The translations under genes and the position numbers were made by a program. A DNA stretch of 64,000 bases from Symbiodinium kawagutii (lineage: Eukaryota; Sar; Dinophyceae; Suessiales; Symbiodiniaceae), in assembly GCA_009767595.1 (NCBI GenBank), contig VSDK01001250.1:111584-175583 (forward strand), written 5' to 3'. The notes under the pieces are model-generated. The model worked only from the letters and a program-made list of their open reading frames with translations. It had not been told where the DNA came from and made no database searches. Shown here one piece after another: positions 14,042-26,040 of this stretch (the first letter of the stretch is position 1; each line of letters opens with the position of its first letter).

Positions 14042-14085
14042 TTATATATATATATATATATATATCTGTGTGTGTGTGTATGTAT
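14042..14085. repeat. (TA)n and (TG)n microsatellite
   Basis: A run of TA dinucleotides passes directly into TG dinucleotides. A second short TA tract follows at about 14126-14150. Confidence 0.95.
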
Positions 14086-14506
14086 TTATTTGTATTTTCA
14101 CATATTATCATAGTATAAACAGAATATATATATATATAATATAATATACGTTTATAGTAATTTATAGTGCTTTCAAAATTTGCTTGCACGCAGGTGCATG
14201 TACCAGTTTATACCAGTTGATTTTGGACGTCTTTGCTTTTTAGATCGCACTCAACAGCAGACACACTTGCGTATACCATATGGTGGTTTCTCAGTTGCTG
14301 GGGGCACCCTTAAATCATCCAATTGTTTTATCGCAACAAGTCATCAATTTTTGGTTCCCCTATGGCTCGAGAAACCTTCATATGTTTATCTATTTGTTCA
14401 CAGTACATGCTAGTCCGGCATCTCGCACCATCCAGCCAGGGGTTGCCCACTGCTGTCCAACAGCTACACCATGACTAGCTGGTTTGGCACAGTTGGTGAT
14501 GATGGG

Positions 14507-14630
14507 AGACAAGGTGGGTCCCCCAAACCTTAGCTAAGTTGCTTTCTAACTAGAGTAACTAATTACCAGCCAAATGGCAGATGGAACTTTAGCGCAGCAT
14601 GATTACCAACTTATAACCCAACCTTGTAAC
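14507..14630. repeat. introner-like inverted-repeat element, copy B
   Basis: Starts GACAAGGTGGGTCCCCC and continues AGCTAAGTTGC; ends AACCCAACCTTGTAAC, the imperfect inverse of the start. It is the same family as 13761-13890 and 24541-24668. This copy ends in AAC rather than TAG, so its acceptor is lost or the copy has degenerated. Confidence 0.5.
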
Positions 14631-14767
14631 CTTGCATGATGGCTTTTGATGGCATAATGACTTATAAGCATGTGATGGCTATAGTTAATCAAATGTTTCA
14701 CCTGACTTGTGTGTGTGTGGTTCCGTGATTCGTCGCTGAACCCTCCTTGTTACGTGATCATGGGCAG

Positions 14768-14872
14768 TGGGTCAAAACCCTGTACCCCTGGTTCCCCTAC
14801 CATTAACCAGTGTTTTCCCTATCATTGGTTGGTCATTATAAGCCATTATCGGTTGGTTAACTGCTTGACCCA
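14768..14872. repeat. short inverted-repeat element (TGGGTCAA family), copy 1
   Basis: Begins TGGGTCAAAACCCTGTACC and ends CTTGACCCA, giving a TGGGTCAA terminal inverted repeat. Internal words CCTGGTTCCC, CATTAACC and GGTTGGT recur in inverse orientation at 21008-21109. Non-coding, about 105 bp, MITE-like. Confidence 0.55.
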
Positions 14873-15043
14873 TAGCCCATTGGTGGTCGTAATTCATGGG
14901 TCGTTTCACCACGCGCCCCGGCCTTGGGTTTCGGGTCCAGGCCGAGGACGAGGAGAAGTTTGCCTGTCTCAACCAGCCACTTGGGACGGTGCGATTCGCT
15001 GCCCATTCCCGGGGGGGGGGATAAATGCACGGGCGAGTGGGGG

Positions 15044-15132
15044 TAATGTTGGTTTCTGATTAGTGGAACCCCCCCTAAAGTAATGAAAATAGATGAAACC
15101 AACAGGTAGATACTAATCAGAAACCAACATTA
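15044..15132. repeat. MITE-like element with perfect 21-bp terminal inverted repeats
   Basis: The first 21 bases (15044-15064, starting TAATGTTGGTTTC) are the exact reverse complement of the last 21 (15112-15132, ending GAAACCAACATTA). The 47-bp interior holds a C run and a third GAAACCAAC word. There is no coding capacity. A perfect match over 21 bp suggests recent mobility or conversion between the arms. Confidence 0.8.
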
Positions 15133-15995
15133 TACGATTTTTCAAACACAAACACATGCCAAGAAGGGTAACATCTCAATAACTAGACACAATTCATCAG
15201 GGGATGTGCGCACCAAATTTTCACCGGCCAGTTCGCGATGCTTAATGATGTGTAGAAATGATATGGAAGCTGGCTACCGGGGATTGGCAAGCTGGTTTGA
15301 TGGTGGTTGATGACTAAGAACGGTGAGTAATGGCTACTGATGGTATTGGTTAAGCTTAAGTGAATCGTGTCGATCAATGGTTCAGGAATTAAGGAATAGT
15401 AGCCAGTGGTCAATGGTGGTTTCCAATAGTAGTTTCACATGGTTGAAAGATGGTGATTAGTGACCACTTTGTTGCGAAGACTTGTGAATCACAGATGTGC
15501 AGGTGGGTTTGACATAGGGAATATTTCGGGCGAATGGCACAACAAAGTATACCGTGTACATCCGTGTGCCATCCAAAACAAACGAGGTTTTCGTTTCGAA
15601 ACCATGCGGTCGTCGGGCTACCTACTTGGTTATCCCAAACAAATGGGACTTGTTGGTTTGAGAAACATCGGCACCCTTTGGAGGTTAACGGTTGTTTTCT
15701 CAACTCAGGTGAACCATTTCTGGCTTTGTGTCGCCAAGGCATGCGAAGGGCTTGGAAATAAAGATTGGCCAGTATCTTCCAGAAATTCGCACGACGGAGG
15801 TGCACAGAACAACGGTGAAGGGTCAGCGAAGCTGAGGGTTAGTCATGGTCAATAAGTTGAGTGGTAAATGTAAATAGTTCGCAATAGTGAAGCATTGTCA
15901 ATAGTTGAAATTCGCTGTCAATGAGTTAGTGATGGCATGTACTAGCTAGATTTGCTTCAGTGATGCTAGGTGAAAACAATGTTTTGACCCTATTG

Positions 15996-16100
15996 GTATC
16001 ATCTTGTCGCTTGTATGATAGGGGTTGTTTGTTCCCTGATTTGCTTGGAATCAAGTCTGTTAACAAACAACCCCTATACCAACAAGCGATCATTTGATAC
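15996..16100. repeat. long imperfect inverted repeat
   Basis: A perfect 16-bp core pair (ATAGGGGTTGTTTGTT at 16018-16033 and its reverse complement at 16062-16077) extends outward imperfectly through TCGCTTGT/ACAAGCGA to TATCA/TGATA at both ends, about 38 bp per arm with a short centre. It is non-coding. A separate 12-bp perfect inverted repeat (CCGAATTGATGA) lies nearby at 16175-16186 and 16198-16209. Confidence 0.65.
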
Positions 16101-16601
16101 TGTTGCAGGGCAACCGCTGGTGTACGATTTCCAGATGTGGTTCCGATGCCGCCGGCAAACACATGAGTATTGGACCGAATTGATGATGTCCGGAAGGTCA
16201 TCAATTCGGGTGGGCCCCTACCTGCAGGTTTCCTATTTGCGTCCCTTATTTCCGAAAGGTATCAGTTACAGGGTGGGCCCGTTGCGGGTATACAAAACAC
16301 ATTTGTAGCCCCAAGACCGGATGAAAAAAAACGTTTTCCTATTCAATGTCGCCACTGAAAGAAATCGACCCGAAACTGTTTCCCAAAACCCTGGATTTTG
16401 ATGCTTTGGGCTTCGAAACGCTTTAGAATCTGTGGTTTGGGAAGAATAGTGTTGGCGTGATGATGGCGTGATGTTGACGGGGACCACGTGCAACCTGGCC
16501 CAAACCCATCGTCTTAGCACTGAAAATCATTGCCGCCGCGGCTATCGAAAAAGTTGTCCATTGTCGCTGCGGCTCGGGCGGGTCCGGGCGGGGCCCGCGC
16601 T

Positions 16602-16637
16602 GGTCCGGTCCGGTCCGGTCCGGTCCGGTCCGGTCCG
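16602..16637. repeat. GGTCC pentanucleotide tandem repeat
   Basis: Seven tandem copies of the 5-bp unit GGTCC in a GC-rich segment. The Arg-Ser-Gly-Pro frames seen here on both strands come from the repeat. Confidence 0.95.
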
Positions 16638-17888
16638 TTCTCGGGGTCGTTCTCGTTCTGCGGCGCGCCCGGCGTACCTTGTATTTGGGGAAGGAGTTCA
16701 TTCAAAATGTATTGGATGTGTGCTGATAAACAGCCATTTCCCCCTGAGACTATTACGGCTGCTGTGAGGATTGCAATTGTGCTGCAACATGTGCCCCTTT
16801 GGAGCCAGACGCGGAACCACCACATGCCACCTGCCAGGCCGGCCTGAAAAGCCAAGAGAAGGACTAGCAGAGAAGGGGACGTTGTTCAGATGCGAATTTG
16901 TTCCCATACACTTCTCAGAAGCAGCTGGAAGTTTTCTGCGAACCAACGACGGCTGAAACCAACCCTTCACTCAGACATCCATATTCTTGTATGACCCCCC
17001 TATGCTTGACAATTCACCAGCAATTTTTGGCCAAACGGATAATATAGGTTACAAGCTCATTGTTGGACATTGCTGCAACACTGTTGTGAAGGGCGGCTTT
17101 TCCGGTATTTTTTTCAACATTGAAAATGGCCGGTAGCAGATGGATAAATTTCCGCTTGTAGAGAGAGAACCATTAACATTCTCTGTGGTTCATCGTAAGG
17201 CTAATAAGCTGGTGATGTAATTGTTGCAATACGAGATGGATTGCTTACGAACTCAGGTTTGTCCCACTAAGTATGGCATAGTATGGCTGTGTTGTCACTT
17301 TCCTATGTGTTTGCTTGCTGCATTTGCAGGTGTAGATTTAAGTGATGGCACGCGGGAATTACATGGAGTTACTTGCGGGAGTCTGGTTGAGTCTAGCTAT
17401 CCAAAGGATATCTCCATAGTCATGAGTACCCAGCAACTAGCAGCGTCATAAAGCAGAGACATGTTTGTACAACCGGGCAAGCAAAGCATTTTCGGACAGG
17501 GATGACAGGGTGATGTGCGTAGCGTAAGTTGAAACGTGGCTGGCAAAACCTCTAGGGTAAAGCCTGTCCATGGTTATTTCCATACGGACAGAGCCCCCAT
17601 GTACAGCAGATGATGGCTGCGTTTCTATCGGCCAGTTGGATAAACATGGCTGCAGGTCGGACAGCAAATCTGTCCCTTACAGGCATTGTGTATTTCTTTC
17701 AAACATCCGACATGTGCATAGACACCGTGGGTTTGTTGGGATGTTCACCTTGTGATTCTTCTTGTTGACCCACGGCCAAGCACGGCGACTCTTTCGGCTC
17801 GACAAGGAGTTGCAAAGAGTCTTCCAGGAGATCAACAAGTTGCGTTCCTTGCGCTGAAGCGGATTAATGCGGCTTTGATCAACAAAAA

Positions 17889-17985
17889 CTGGTTGGTGGT
17901 TACAAACTTTCTAATTTTCTCTAGTGATTATCGACACATGGTTGGCTGACTCATATTCTTCATAGGGGTTGAAACCACCAACCAG
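17889..17985. repeat. short inverted-repeat element (CTGGTTGG family), copy 2
   Basis: Begins CTGGTTGGTGGTTACAAAC and ends TTGAAACCACCAACCAG, a clear terminal inverted repeat of about 17 bp. AAAAA lies on both sides and could be a target-site duplication. Its interior (TTTTCTCTAGTGATTATC, GGTTGGCTGACTCATATT) matches copies at 6477-6584 and 29554-29649. If spliced, the GT at 17891 and AG at 17984-17985 would be used. Confidence 0.7.
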
Positions 17986-18960
17986 AAAAACAATTTCAGT
18001 GTTTGGCAGGGGCTGTGGGACCTGTTGTAGTTTTGTTCGCTGGGAAGGGCACCCAACTGGCCTGGGGTCTAAAGCATTGACGGATGGCTTGGTTTTTGCT
18101 GGTGGCTTCTGGTCACGTCATGCCATCCGGGCGGATTATCCTTGATGGAGCACGACTGACAAGTGCTATCTATATTTTGATTGGAAAGGATTTCATAAAC
18201 ATGGCTGAGGGTCATGTACTGAGCTTTGCCACTCAGTGGTGGGTATCTTAACCAAACATGAATCACACAAGTTTTTGCGACCGAAGTGGATGCAAATCAT
18301 TGATCTCACAAGAACCCAAAGCAAATTATGCTCGCAGACACACAGTGCTTTGGATACAACGAACCTGGGACCAGTGTCGACAATCAGCGCGGCGAGCCCC
18401 TTCACTGTGCCATTGAGAGGCACCATGCAACAACTCTATGCGGAATATTCTGAAATTTTCATCTCAGTGAAGGAGAACACCCGACGTGTGCCCTGATTGC
18501 ATTTGCTTGGAGCTATATAGTGGAGCAAATGGTGGAGCTTGGGAGTCTTATATTATAAAGAACTGATAGTGCTTGATGAGACGACTGGGATGACTGCAAG
18601 CAGTGATGAGACTGTTGTTCTGCAAGGGGAAGCGGTTCTGATCAGTGATGAAGTGGAATTGTTATAGTATTTATAGTTATGGTTAGTCAAAATCTTGACC
18701 AGTGGGGAATGCTTTGTTCGTTTCTTAAGGTGGGAATGGCGCACCATTTGTCCATGTTTTTGATACAGAACATTCAAGCGCAGAACCGCTCACTGTATGT
18801 TTTTTGTGTTTTGACGTTTTTGTGCTGTTGAGTCGCTTGCATAGGATAGAACATCTAACGGACACAGCTTGAAATTGTATTGATTGTATTGTGGATTCAT
18901 TTTTAAGTTTACATTTACCTTGATGATCATTGATCAAATGAATTGTGTGTTTGAAATTTA

Positions 18961-19024
18961 ATTTATATATATATATATATGTATGATATTTATTTATAAA
19001 GATAGAGATACACACAGATATCAC

Positions 19025-19062
<38 letters not shown>

Positions 19063-19168
19063 TTATCTATTTATTTATTGAGATAGATAGATAGATATAT
19101 AGATAAATAGATAGATAGATATATTTATATAAAGATATAGAAATATATATATATATATATATATATAT
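18961..19168. repeat. AT-rich microsatellite cluster
   Basis: Several tracts in succession: (TA)n, (TG)n, GATA/TAGA tetranucleotide repeats and a final (TA)n ending at about 19168. Confidence 0.95.
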
Positions 19169-19500
19169 TGGCCAACACATCATCCAACCACAGCGGCACC
19201 TGGTGGCTTTTTCTCAGGTGGGCAAACTGGAAGACACCATGCAGGTGGTGGCCGCCCGAAACCCTGTGGAGCAACATCACTTCCAGGCCTTGCGACCGTG
19301 CGCGAATCCAGATGCACATGGGGGGGTTCGCAAGCCATAGGGAACCCCCAAACGAGGTCGGTTGATTACTACAAGTTGGGGTGATATATTGGATGATTTA
19401 GGGGCTGGTTGTTTGTACTCTACATGGTTCATGACTTGGATGAGTTGGTGGTACCCTTATGTTGAGAAACTGCCGACATGATCTGGTGATATCTTGCGGA

Positions 19501-19647
19501 ATGGAGCTCAAATCCGGAGCACCGGTGACCCGAGCCTTGCCGCAGGAGACCATTCAGCGTTTGCAAACGCAGGTGGACGACAACGAGACGCGCCTTCAGT
19601 CCGTGGATCGAAGCCAGGCAGTGCTTGGGCACCGTGTGGTGGCATGA
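19501..19647 (+). CDS. possible host exon, coiled-coil-like
   Basis: An open frame with an ATG encodes 48 residues ending at a TGA. The segment from ALPQETIQRL to QSVDRSQAVL is amphipathic, charged and Gln-rich, as in a coiled-coil helix, and is more GC-rich than its surroundings. No family is recognised. The upstream frame stays open to 19459, so the true 5' boundary may be a splice acceptor. Confidence 0.25.
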   Translation: MELKSGAPVTRALPQETIQRLQTQVDDNETRLQSVDRSQAVLGHRVVA

Positions 19648-21007
19648 CCTCCAATTATACATGGTCACTGTAGTTACTATTTGTAGCGTTTTCAGGGCTG
19701 AAAAGCTGCATCAAGGGGGGTTATTATCCACTGGTTCTGACTTTGGGATTCCGATATTGAAGTCTTCAGAGCTGCGCCGTGGTGCAGTGGTGCGCTGAAA
19801 CGTGGCGGTCCAGCTGCTAAGGCTAAGAAAGATTTGTTGATGTTTTTCTTTTTTTGGAGTTATTTTTGAAAGGGGGGCATGGAGATACCAATGCGCTTGA
19901 CTATCGTTCATGCATTCTTCATTCGGCAAACGGTTCACTACTGCAGCTTTGGATGGGCATCATCAACCAGCGTTTTTTTTGGAGACACAGTGATCCTAAT
20001 GCTAACCAACCATCACCAGCCATGGGCTAACCGTTGGTCAGTAGCCAATTAGCCATCAACTAGCCAGTGGTCACTAGCCATGAGCCAAGTAACCATCCAC
20101 GAATCTACGGCCACTACTTGTAGATATATTTCAAATCAACTAACCAGCTGCCCCAACTATTGATCATAAAATAAACATGGATCGTTAGTGAACCATTCCA
20201 TATATACTTACCATGGCTCACCATGAGTTGACCGCGGGTCAATTCCCAATCTGCGCCTGCAGATTGCCATCAGTGGACGCATCGAGCAAGTCGCGCATAG
20301 TACCTGGGATTTTGCTGGGATCGCGCGGCCTGGAAAGGTTCAGCACTTGAGAAGCAAGGAGCATGAGCCTATCCAATATCAGAATCAAAGACTTTGAGCA
20401 TTATGGAATTATGGATAATAATACCACTATTAGCAAGCAGTGTGAGCCTATCCCAGCAGTATGGTCATCACTTCTCCTGGCTTGTTTTCAAGCCAAATTC
20501 CATAGAAAACCCTTTGGAAAACTGATAGCTTGACCCAACCAGATGGTACCTGGAAGATCAGCTTGGTTTCTTGCTAACTCCTGGAGGCTCCAACTGGTAG
20601 TTTCCAGTCGGGTCACTGTCCTTAGACCCGAACTTAACCATCGCTTAACCAACAAATGTACCGTTTATATACCATCGTTTGCTTAGCCATTTAACCATCA
20701 ATTGTTCATCATGGATTTAACCATTGAACCATCAACTTAACCATCCATTCACCATTAATTCACCCTCATTGACCACAACATACCACCACCGAACCTCTGT
20801 GGCAATCGGTACACCTGGGAGGTGAGCTTTCATTTGCCGAGGCTTGGAACCCTTCCAGCCAGAAATCAAGAGCTTGGAACGACGCTGTGGGGTGACTCGC
20901 CGCGGTCATGGCGAAGGGCTGCCCTGGCAGTTCATCAGGATTTGCTCGTTCTTTTAATGACATAAGTTGCCCTACCCTTCCCTGGTTACCTTTATAATAG
21001 GTGGCTA

Positions 21008-21109
21008 TGGGTCAATATTAATCAACCAATAATGGTGGTTGATAACCAACAAACTATAGGGTAACTAATGGTTAATGATAGGGAACCAGGGGTACAGGGT
21101 TTTGACCCA
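21008..21109. repeat. short inverted-repeat element (TGGGTCAA family), copy 2
   Basis: Begins TGGGTCAATATTAATCAACC and ends GGGTACAGGGTTTTGACCCA. It is the inverse-orientation relative of 14768-14872, sharing GGGAACCAGGGGTACAGGG and GGTTAATG words. Non-coding, 102 bp. Confidence 0.55.
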
Positions 21110-21915
21110 CAGCCAGGTGACGTTTTTTCTTGGGGTTCCCTGGTTACCTACTATAACTGGAAGGGTAGGCTTAGATTTTTGCTGGAACCTTCAACTCAAT
21201 CTTACAAAAAAACACCGGCACTGAAACGGAAGCTATTTGCCACTTGTCCACTTGTAGACAGATAGATATGATATGATAGATTGACAGATGTGGATACTTC
21301 ATATTGTTTTTGTTTCATTTGACTGGCAATCTCAATATAGACTGTTATAAAACCAATTTCGCTGAGGTATTGTTTGCGCTGTGCAGATCCGTTAAAGACA
21401 GACCATCCAGGTTTGAATGCAGAGCACCGGCTGCCTACAGAGAATTTTGGAGGTGATTGATGGTACTGATACTCAATGAAACTGATGATGATAGATATAG
21501 CTCTAGGTTGATTGTGGATATCACTAAACCCAAAACCCCAGGGTTCATCAATCACGGACCTGATTTGAACGTTTTTTTTGGCACAGACCCACAAAATCGT
21601 TCCTGTGATAGTAACTGGCTTTTGGTTTCGATCATTTGCAAGGTATTTTTCAACCACATGTTGCTTGTTTGAAATCGGTTGTTTCAAGCATCTTCAAGGC
21701 ACAGGTTCAAGAGAAAACACAGTGCCAAACCACCAGCAGTTCTTCGAGTTCCACACCTTGGCCAGCAGCTCCATTCGCGAAAAGCCCAGGCACTTGAAGC
21801 TGACGTGCAAGGTCAACAGTTGTGGCAGTCGCTGGGCTGGCAGCCTGCAAGGTCATGGTCAACCGAGATGTCCTGCTTGGCATTGGTGCATCATGGGCAA
21901 GCATCGGTCGATTTC

Positions 21916-22025
21916 GGTGGTTTAGGCAGTTTGGGAACCCCCCAAAGTGATCAAAGTGGTGGGTTCATTACTATAACATGGTTAAACATGGATGATTTGG
22001 GGGGTCCTCTACTTTGAGAAACCCC
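21916..22025. repeat. short inverted-repeat element (GTGGTTTCTCA family), divergent copy
   Basis: Starts GGTGGTTTAGGCAGTTTGGG and ends TACTTTGAGAAACCCCC. The ends resemble the 11-bp terminal repeat of the element at 41119-41216, and both contain GATGATTT/AAATCATCC-type and GGGG/CCCC blocks near the ends. A left-end fragment of the family is visible at about 14281. Confidence 0.4.
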
Positions 22026-22299
22026 CATTTGATAGATTAAGATTCAATCGATGCTCAAGTATTGGTTGAATATGCTTGGGAACCGTTGATGATGAGCAAC
22101 TATGGCCGCCATGTTGCTGGCTGAAGGTATTTACTTGGATAACATGGCTGGGAATGGTTCCTGATAATTGTTGACGGGGAACTGTTGCCATGATGTGACT
22201 GTCCTTTGCGCATCAAACCAACCACCATTGGATGATCGTGCCAGGGCTTAGTAGCAATGATTGGTGAAAGGTTCTAGGGTAATAATAAAGTTCAGGCTT

Positions 22300-22627
22300 G
22301 GGTCAATGTTGGGTGGTACGGCTGACTTACTAATGACTGCTAACATCTTTTTAGTAGCCAGCAATATTCAGGCGGATTTGATAACAGAAGAATGGAGCAG
22401 CATCATGTTGAAGAGGTGTTTTCTGCCGACAACTGGTGGATTTTCCAGCCTTAAGCCTTAAGTATAGTAGCGATGAATTGCCGAAGCAGTATCAAGAGAT
22501 GGTATTTCGGAGCTTTGGTCAGCCGTGCGCGGTTGCGTGCATGGAAGTGTGCTCAATCTCTAGGCGCCAACAAATGATCATTGACAAGAGGATGGTTGAC
22601 TTCGAGAAAAGCTCTGAACCTTCGTAA
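22300..22627 (+). CDS. coding-like host segment, possibly two exons
   Basis: Two overlapping open frames read like protein. The first includes ADLITEEWSSIMLKRCF (about 22373-22423, after CAG). The second runs from about 22448 to 22627 and includes DELPKQYQEMVFRSFGQPC. A TTTTCCAG acceptor-like site lies between them at about 22440-22447. No domain is recognised and the join is not certain. The composition is less repetitive than the surroundings. Confidence 0.25.
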
Positions 22628-23149
22628 GCCAAAGTATTGATGCTTCACAAGTGACAATGATTCACTTCTCCTAAAAGTAATGCTTGTCGACTGGGACGCA
22701 GCCTAGCAAATGACCTCAGCGCAGAGCTTTGCATTTTGTTTTGTTTGGCAGTTGGACCGGGGGTGGGTTGATTAGCCTAGAAAGTAACATGTACATACTG
22801 ATATCAATCGTCTCCCCAATGGTGCCTTCCGTGGTTTCTGATATCTGACCCCTGTCCCCAGCTTCTCACTTTGGTACATCAACAATTTTTGAACCAAAAT
22901 GACGTTGACTTTGGTACAACATCAAGTCACTTGGTACGTCAGTTTTGGATGCAAATGACTTCTCTCTGAACTATCGGCCGGAAGTATATAAGCCCTGCGT
23001 ATGTTTCCCACGAGCTACATGCACAGATGCGCCGGCAAGCACCATCAATGCTTTGCTCACCCTTTACGAGTGTTGCTCCGCCATCGCCACACCAGGGTTT
23101 GGTTTGGTTTGTTTGTTTTGGTGTGGTGCGGTTTGTCCATAAACGAAAT

Positions 23150-23172
23150 GTGTTTGTTTGTTTGTTTGTTGA

Positions 23173-23204
<32 letters not shown>

Positions 23205-23340
23205 TTGCTTGTTTGCTTGTTTGCTTGTTTGCTTGTTTGCTTGTTTGCTTGTTTGCTTGTTTGCTTGTTTGCTTGTTTGTTTGTTTGTTTGTTTGTTTGT
23301 TTGTTTGTTTGTTTGTTTGTTTGTTTGTTTGTTTGTTTGT
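23150..23340. repeat. (TTGY)n tetranucleotide repeat
   Basis: TTGT and TTGC units run for about 190 bp: first TTGC-rich, then alternating TTGC/TTGT (an 8-bp period), then pure TTGT. The long frames on both strands follow from a stop-free 4-bp unit. Confidence 0.97.
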
Positions 23341-23497
23341 TCTATTTGCCAACGTCCTAAGGCATGGCAGCACCGAGAAGTTTGAGGAGCACAACCTGAA
23401 GTTCCAGCAGTCCAGACCTCGGAACCCGGTCGACCATGCAGGATCCGTGACATCCGCTGGATGTACAAGGTGTAATTGCATGGCCAGTGCCACAAAA

Positions 23498-23498
23498 A

Positions 23499-23530
<32 letters not shown>

Positions 23531-23533
23531 ACC
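23498..23533. repeat. (CTG)n trinucleotide repeat
   Basis: CTG units with one TTG interruption, adjoining an ACTACTGC-rich stretch. Confidence 0.9.
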
Positions 23534-23841
23534 AGTGCCTCTATAGCTACTTACTATTGCATGCTATCACACCTACTGCGCTGCTACTGCCCTACTGCGG
23601 TACTGATTACTGCTACTGCTGATGATCATCACCATGCACGCTTTCGCAAATCAAAAGCTTCACCCTGCAGCTGGGCGTCCACCCGCGCCGAAGGCAGAAA
23701 GCGGATGTTCAAAAGCTGCAGGCCGAAATCGATGCTCGAGGTGCGGTCGCGACCAAGCGTCACCGATGGTTACACCAGCATCCTGTCCGTAGCCATAGAC
23801 CTATATACTTGCCTTGGGTAGAATGACCTGGCAGTGAAAGC

Positions 23842-23891
<50 letters not shown>
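23842..23891. repeat. (CAT)n trinucleotide repeat
   Basis: Sixteen or so perfect CAT units. One frame would read polyhistidine, but nothing around it supports a gene. Confidence 0.95.
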
Positions 23892-23892
<1 letters not shown>

Positions 23893-24540
23893 ACATGATA
23901 ACATGGGTAAATCATCTAGAAACAGTGGGTCGTCCATGGCTAGATTTGACTACCCATGGGTAAAAAAGCGCGGCCTTAAATTTTATGTGATTTGGTGCTT
24001 GTGCTGCAGACTACCCAAGGATTAGCAATGGGTCATCATTTTAGCAAGTACCTGTATGATTACTCATATGACTACCCAGAAGGACCCAATCATCATTTTT
24101 GCAATGGGTCTTTCTTTCCTTGCCAATTTGCCGGCAGATGTGACTCATATATCGATTCCAGCCATCACAAACCTGGCACGCCAATCAAGAAGCCAGCTAG
24201 CATACTAGCGGGCTCACAGCACAGGCAACTATCACTGGTAGCTATGGCTGGTAACTGTGGCTGGTAACTATCATAGCTGGGCTGATGCTGTCCTTCCTAG
24301 AACTGAGGAAGAAGATGTTTATGGCAAAAACCAACTGGAAACTGGAAAAAAAACTGGGATACTTATTGAGGTAACCATATCACCTAACATAATAACTGGT
24401 AACTGGCAACTGGTAACTGGTAACTGGTAAATACCTATGTTCGTCCAATATCATCCAACATCATCACTCACTGATGGCATCCATTTGGGCATCATCCAAC
24501 CTGCAAGGATCCTGGTTAGAAAGTTATCCTCAACATTCTC

Positions 24541-24668
24541 CTACAAGGTGGGCCCCCTTAGTTAGCTAAGTTGGTTCATAACTAGGGTAACTACTAGCTA
24601 GGGTAGATATAACCATAGTTCAATGGCTTACTAACCAACTTACATAACCAGGGGGGTCTACCTTGTAG
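24541..24668. repeat. introner-like inverted-repeat element, copy C
   Basis: Left end CTACAAGGTGGGCCCCCTTA; right end GGGGGGTCTACCTTGTAG, which is its inverse with few differences. Further in, GCTAAGTTGGTT at the left faces AACCAACTTA at the right. As an intron it would run from the GT at 24548 to the AG at 24668, so both splice dinucleotides lie within the terminal repeats. GC-rich, exon-like DNA follows directly. Confidence 0.65.
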
Positions 24669-25846
24669 CAACTCACCGCTGATCCCTGCGATGATCATCC
24701 GTTGCCTCTGTTGTGGGCCTGCCCCGCGTCTCAGCTGGCTTGGTGGACGACTTGCGAGAAGAACTGGTGCAGACCCAGTGACATGGCAAGTTACACATTG
24801 GCGAGCCGGGTCAGTACAAACCATCGATAGGGCATTGATTGATGGATATATGGTTAGGGTAGGAACATTAGTCATGAATGTTGGTGGTTAATTACTATTA
24901 ATGTTGATTTCCCGTCAGTCAACATTTGCCAACAAGTTTGTGAATTACAGGCTGTGACCGCGCAATATTGTTGGTTAATAACCAACAAATTCTAGCCACA
25001 TGAACACTTGCTACTATCAATATTGGCCAACAAATTCATCGGTCATTGATAGGAAAACCATCTTGAACATCTACCATCATATGCCATCAGCAAATTCATA
25101 GGGAAAACTTGCTGGTTAATACGAGAAAAGACAAGGAGTGCAAGGTAAACTCACCTATGGCCAATGGATGAATTATGATGACGGTCGACTCAAAAAAAGA
25201 GTTCTGGTTCTGATTTTTTATTTACACATGTATAGTTAACTGAGATTATCTACAGCGTGCGACTGCATATTCGTTGACAAGAAATGAACAAGTGTGATGA
25301 GTGTGACCCTTCCTAGAATGTGACTCCCCCACAAATGTTGGAGGGTGAGATTGATTGGTTGGTTGAATTGAAAAGGGCTGATTAAAAGTTGATTCGTCGA
25401 TTCCACTGGTATAAGCTAGTCGCTAGAAAATGATGCAATATTCCGATTGATCAATGGTTCACTAGAATGGTTGATCAATGGATAGTTTGCGGCTAATTAT
25501 GGCCAGTTCGGCTCTCAAAACGGGGATGATAACATCCAAGAATTCTAGTACTATCAGTTCATGATCTTAGGTTTCCAGCTCCGTCCCGAGGTTCTGGGTT
25601 GACTCTCCTGGTTTTCCAGCAATGTGTGGAGTAGAGCCATCTATGGATGGTTCCATCTATGGGCATTAGAAACAAGTAGAGAACAAGACAGAGCAAGCAA
25701 GGTGACGAGGATTCAGATGACACGTTGTTTTGAGGCACAAGCACAAAAACCGAGAGATGGCCCGGCAATGATTGGATGTCCCAAATATTAAACCAGCGAT
25801 GCGGTACTTGCAATGGATCAACACGATTTGAAGATATTTCACTCCA

Positions 25847-25847
<1 letters not shown>

Positions 25848-25907
<60 letters not shown>

Positions 25908-26040
25908 GNNNNNNNNNNNNNNNNNNNNNNNNNNNNNNNNNNNNNNNNNNNNNNNNNNNNNNNNNNNNNNNNNNNNNNNNNNTGCCGTTGTTGCTGCTGT
26001 TGTTATTGTTGTTGTTGCTGTTGCTGTTGTCGTCTACGAT
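25848..26040. repeat. (GTT)n trinucleotide repeat with assembly gap
   Basis: A pure GTT run from 25848 to 25908, an N gap at 25909-25982, then degenerate GTT/GCT units to about 26040. The gap length is presumably an estimate, so the repeat may be longer. Confidence 0.95.

Noticed and set aside
16423..16855. Arg/Gly/Pro-rich frames on both strands
   Set aside because: Caused by the GGTCC pentanucleotide repeat and local GC richness.
23001..23495. Long frames of Cys-Leu-Phe-Val or Lys-Gln-Thr-Asn repeats
   Set aside because: They arise from the TTGY tetranucleotide repeat on either strand.
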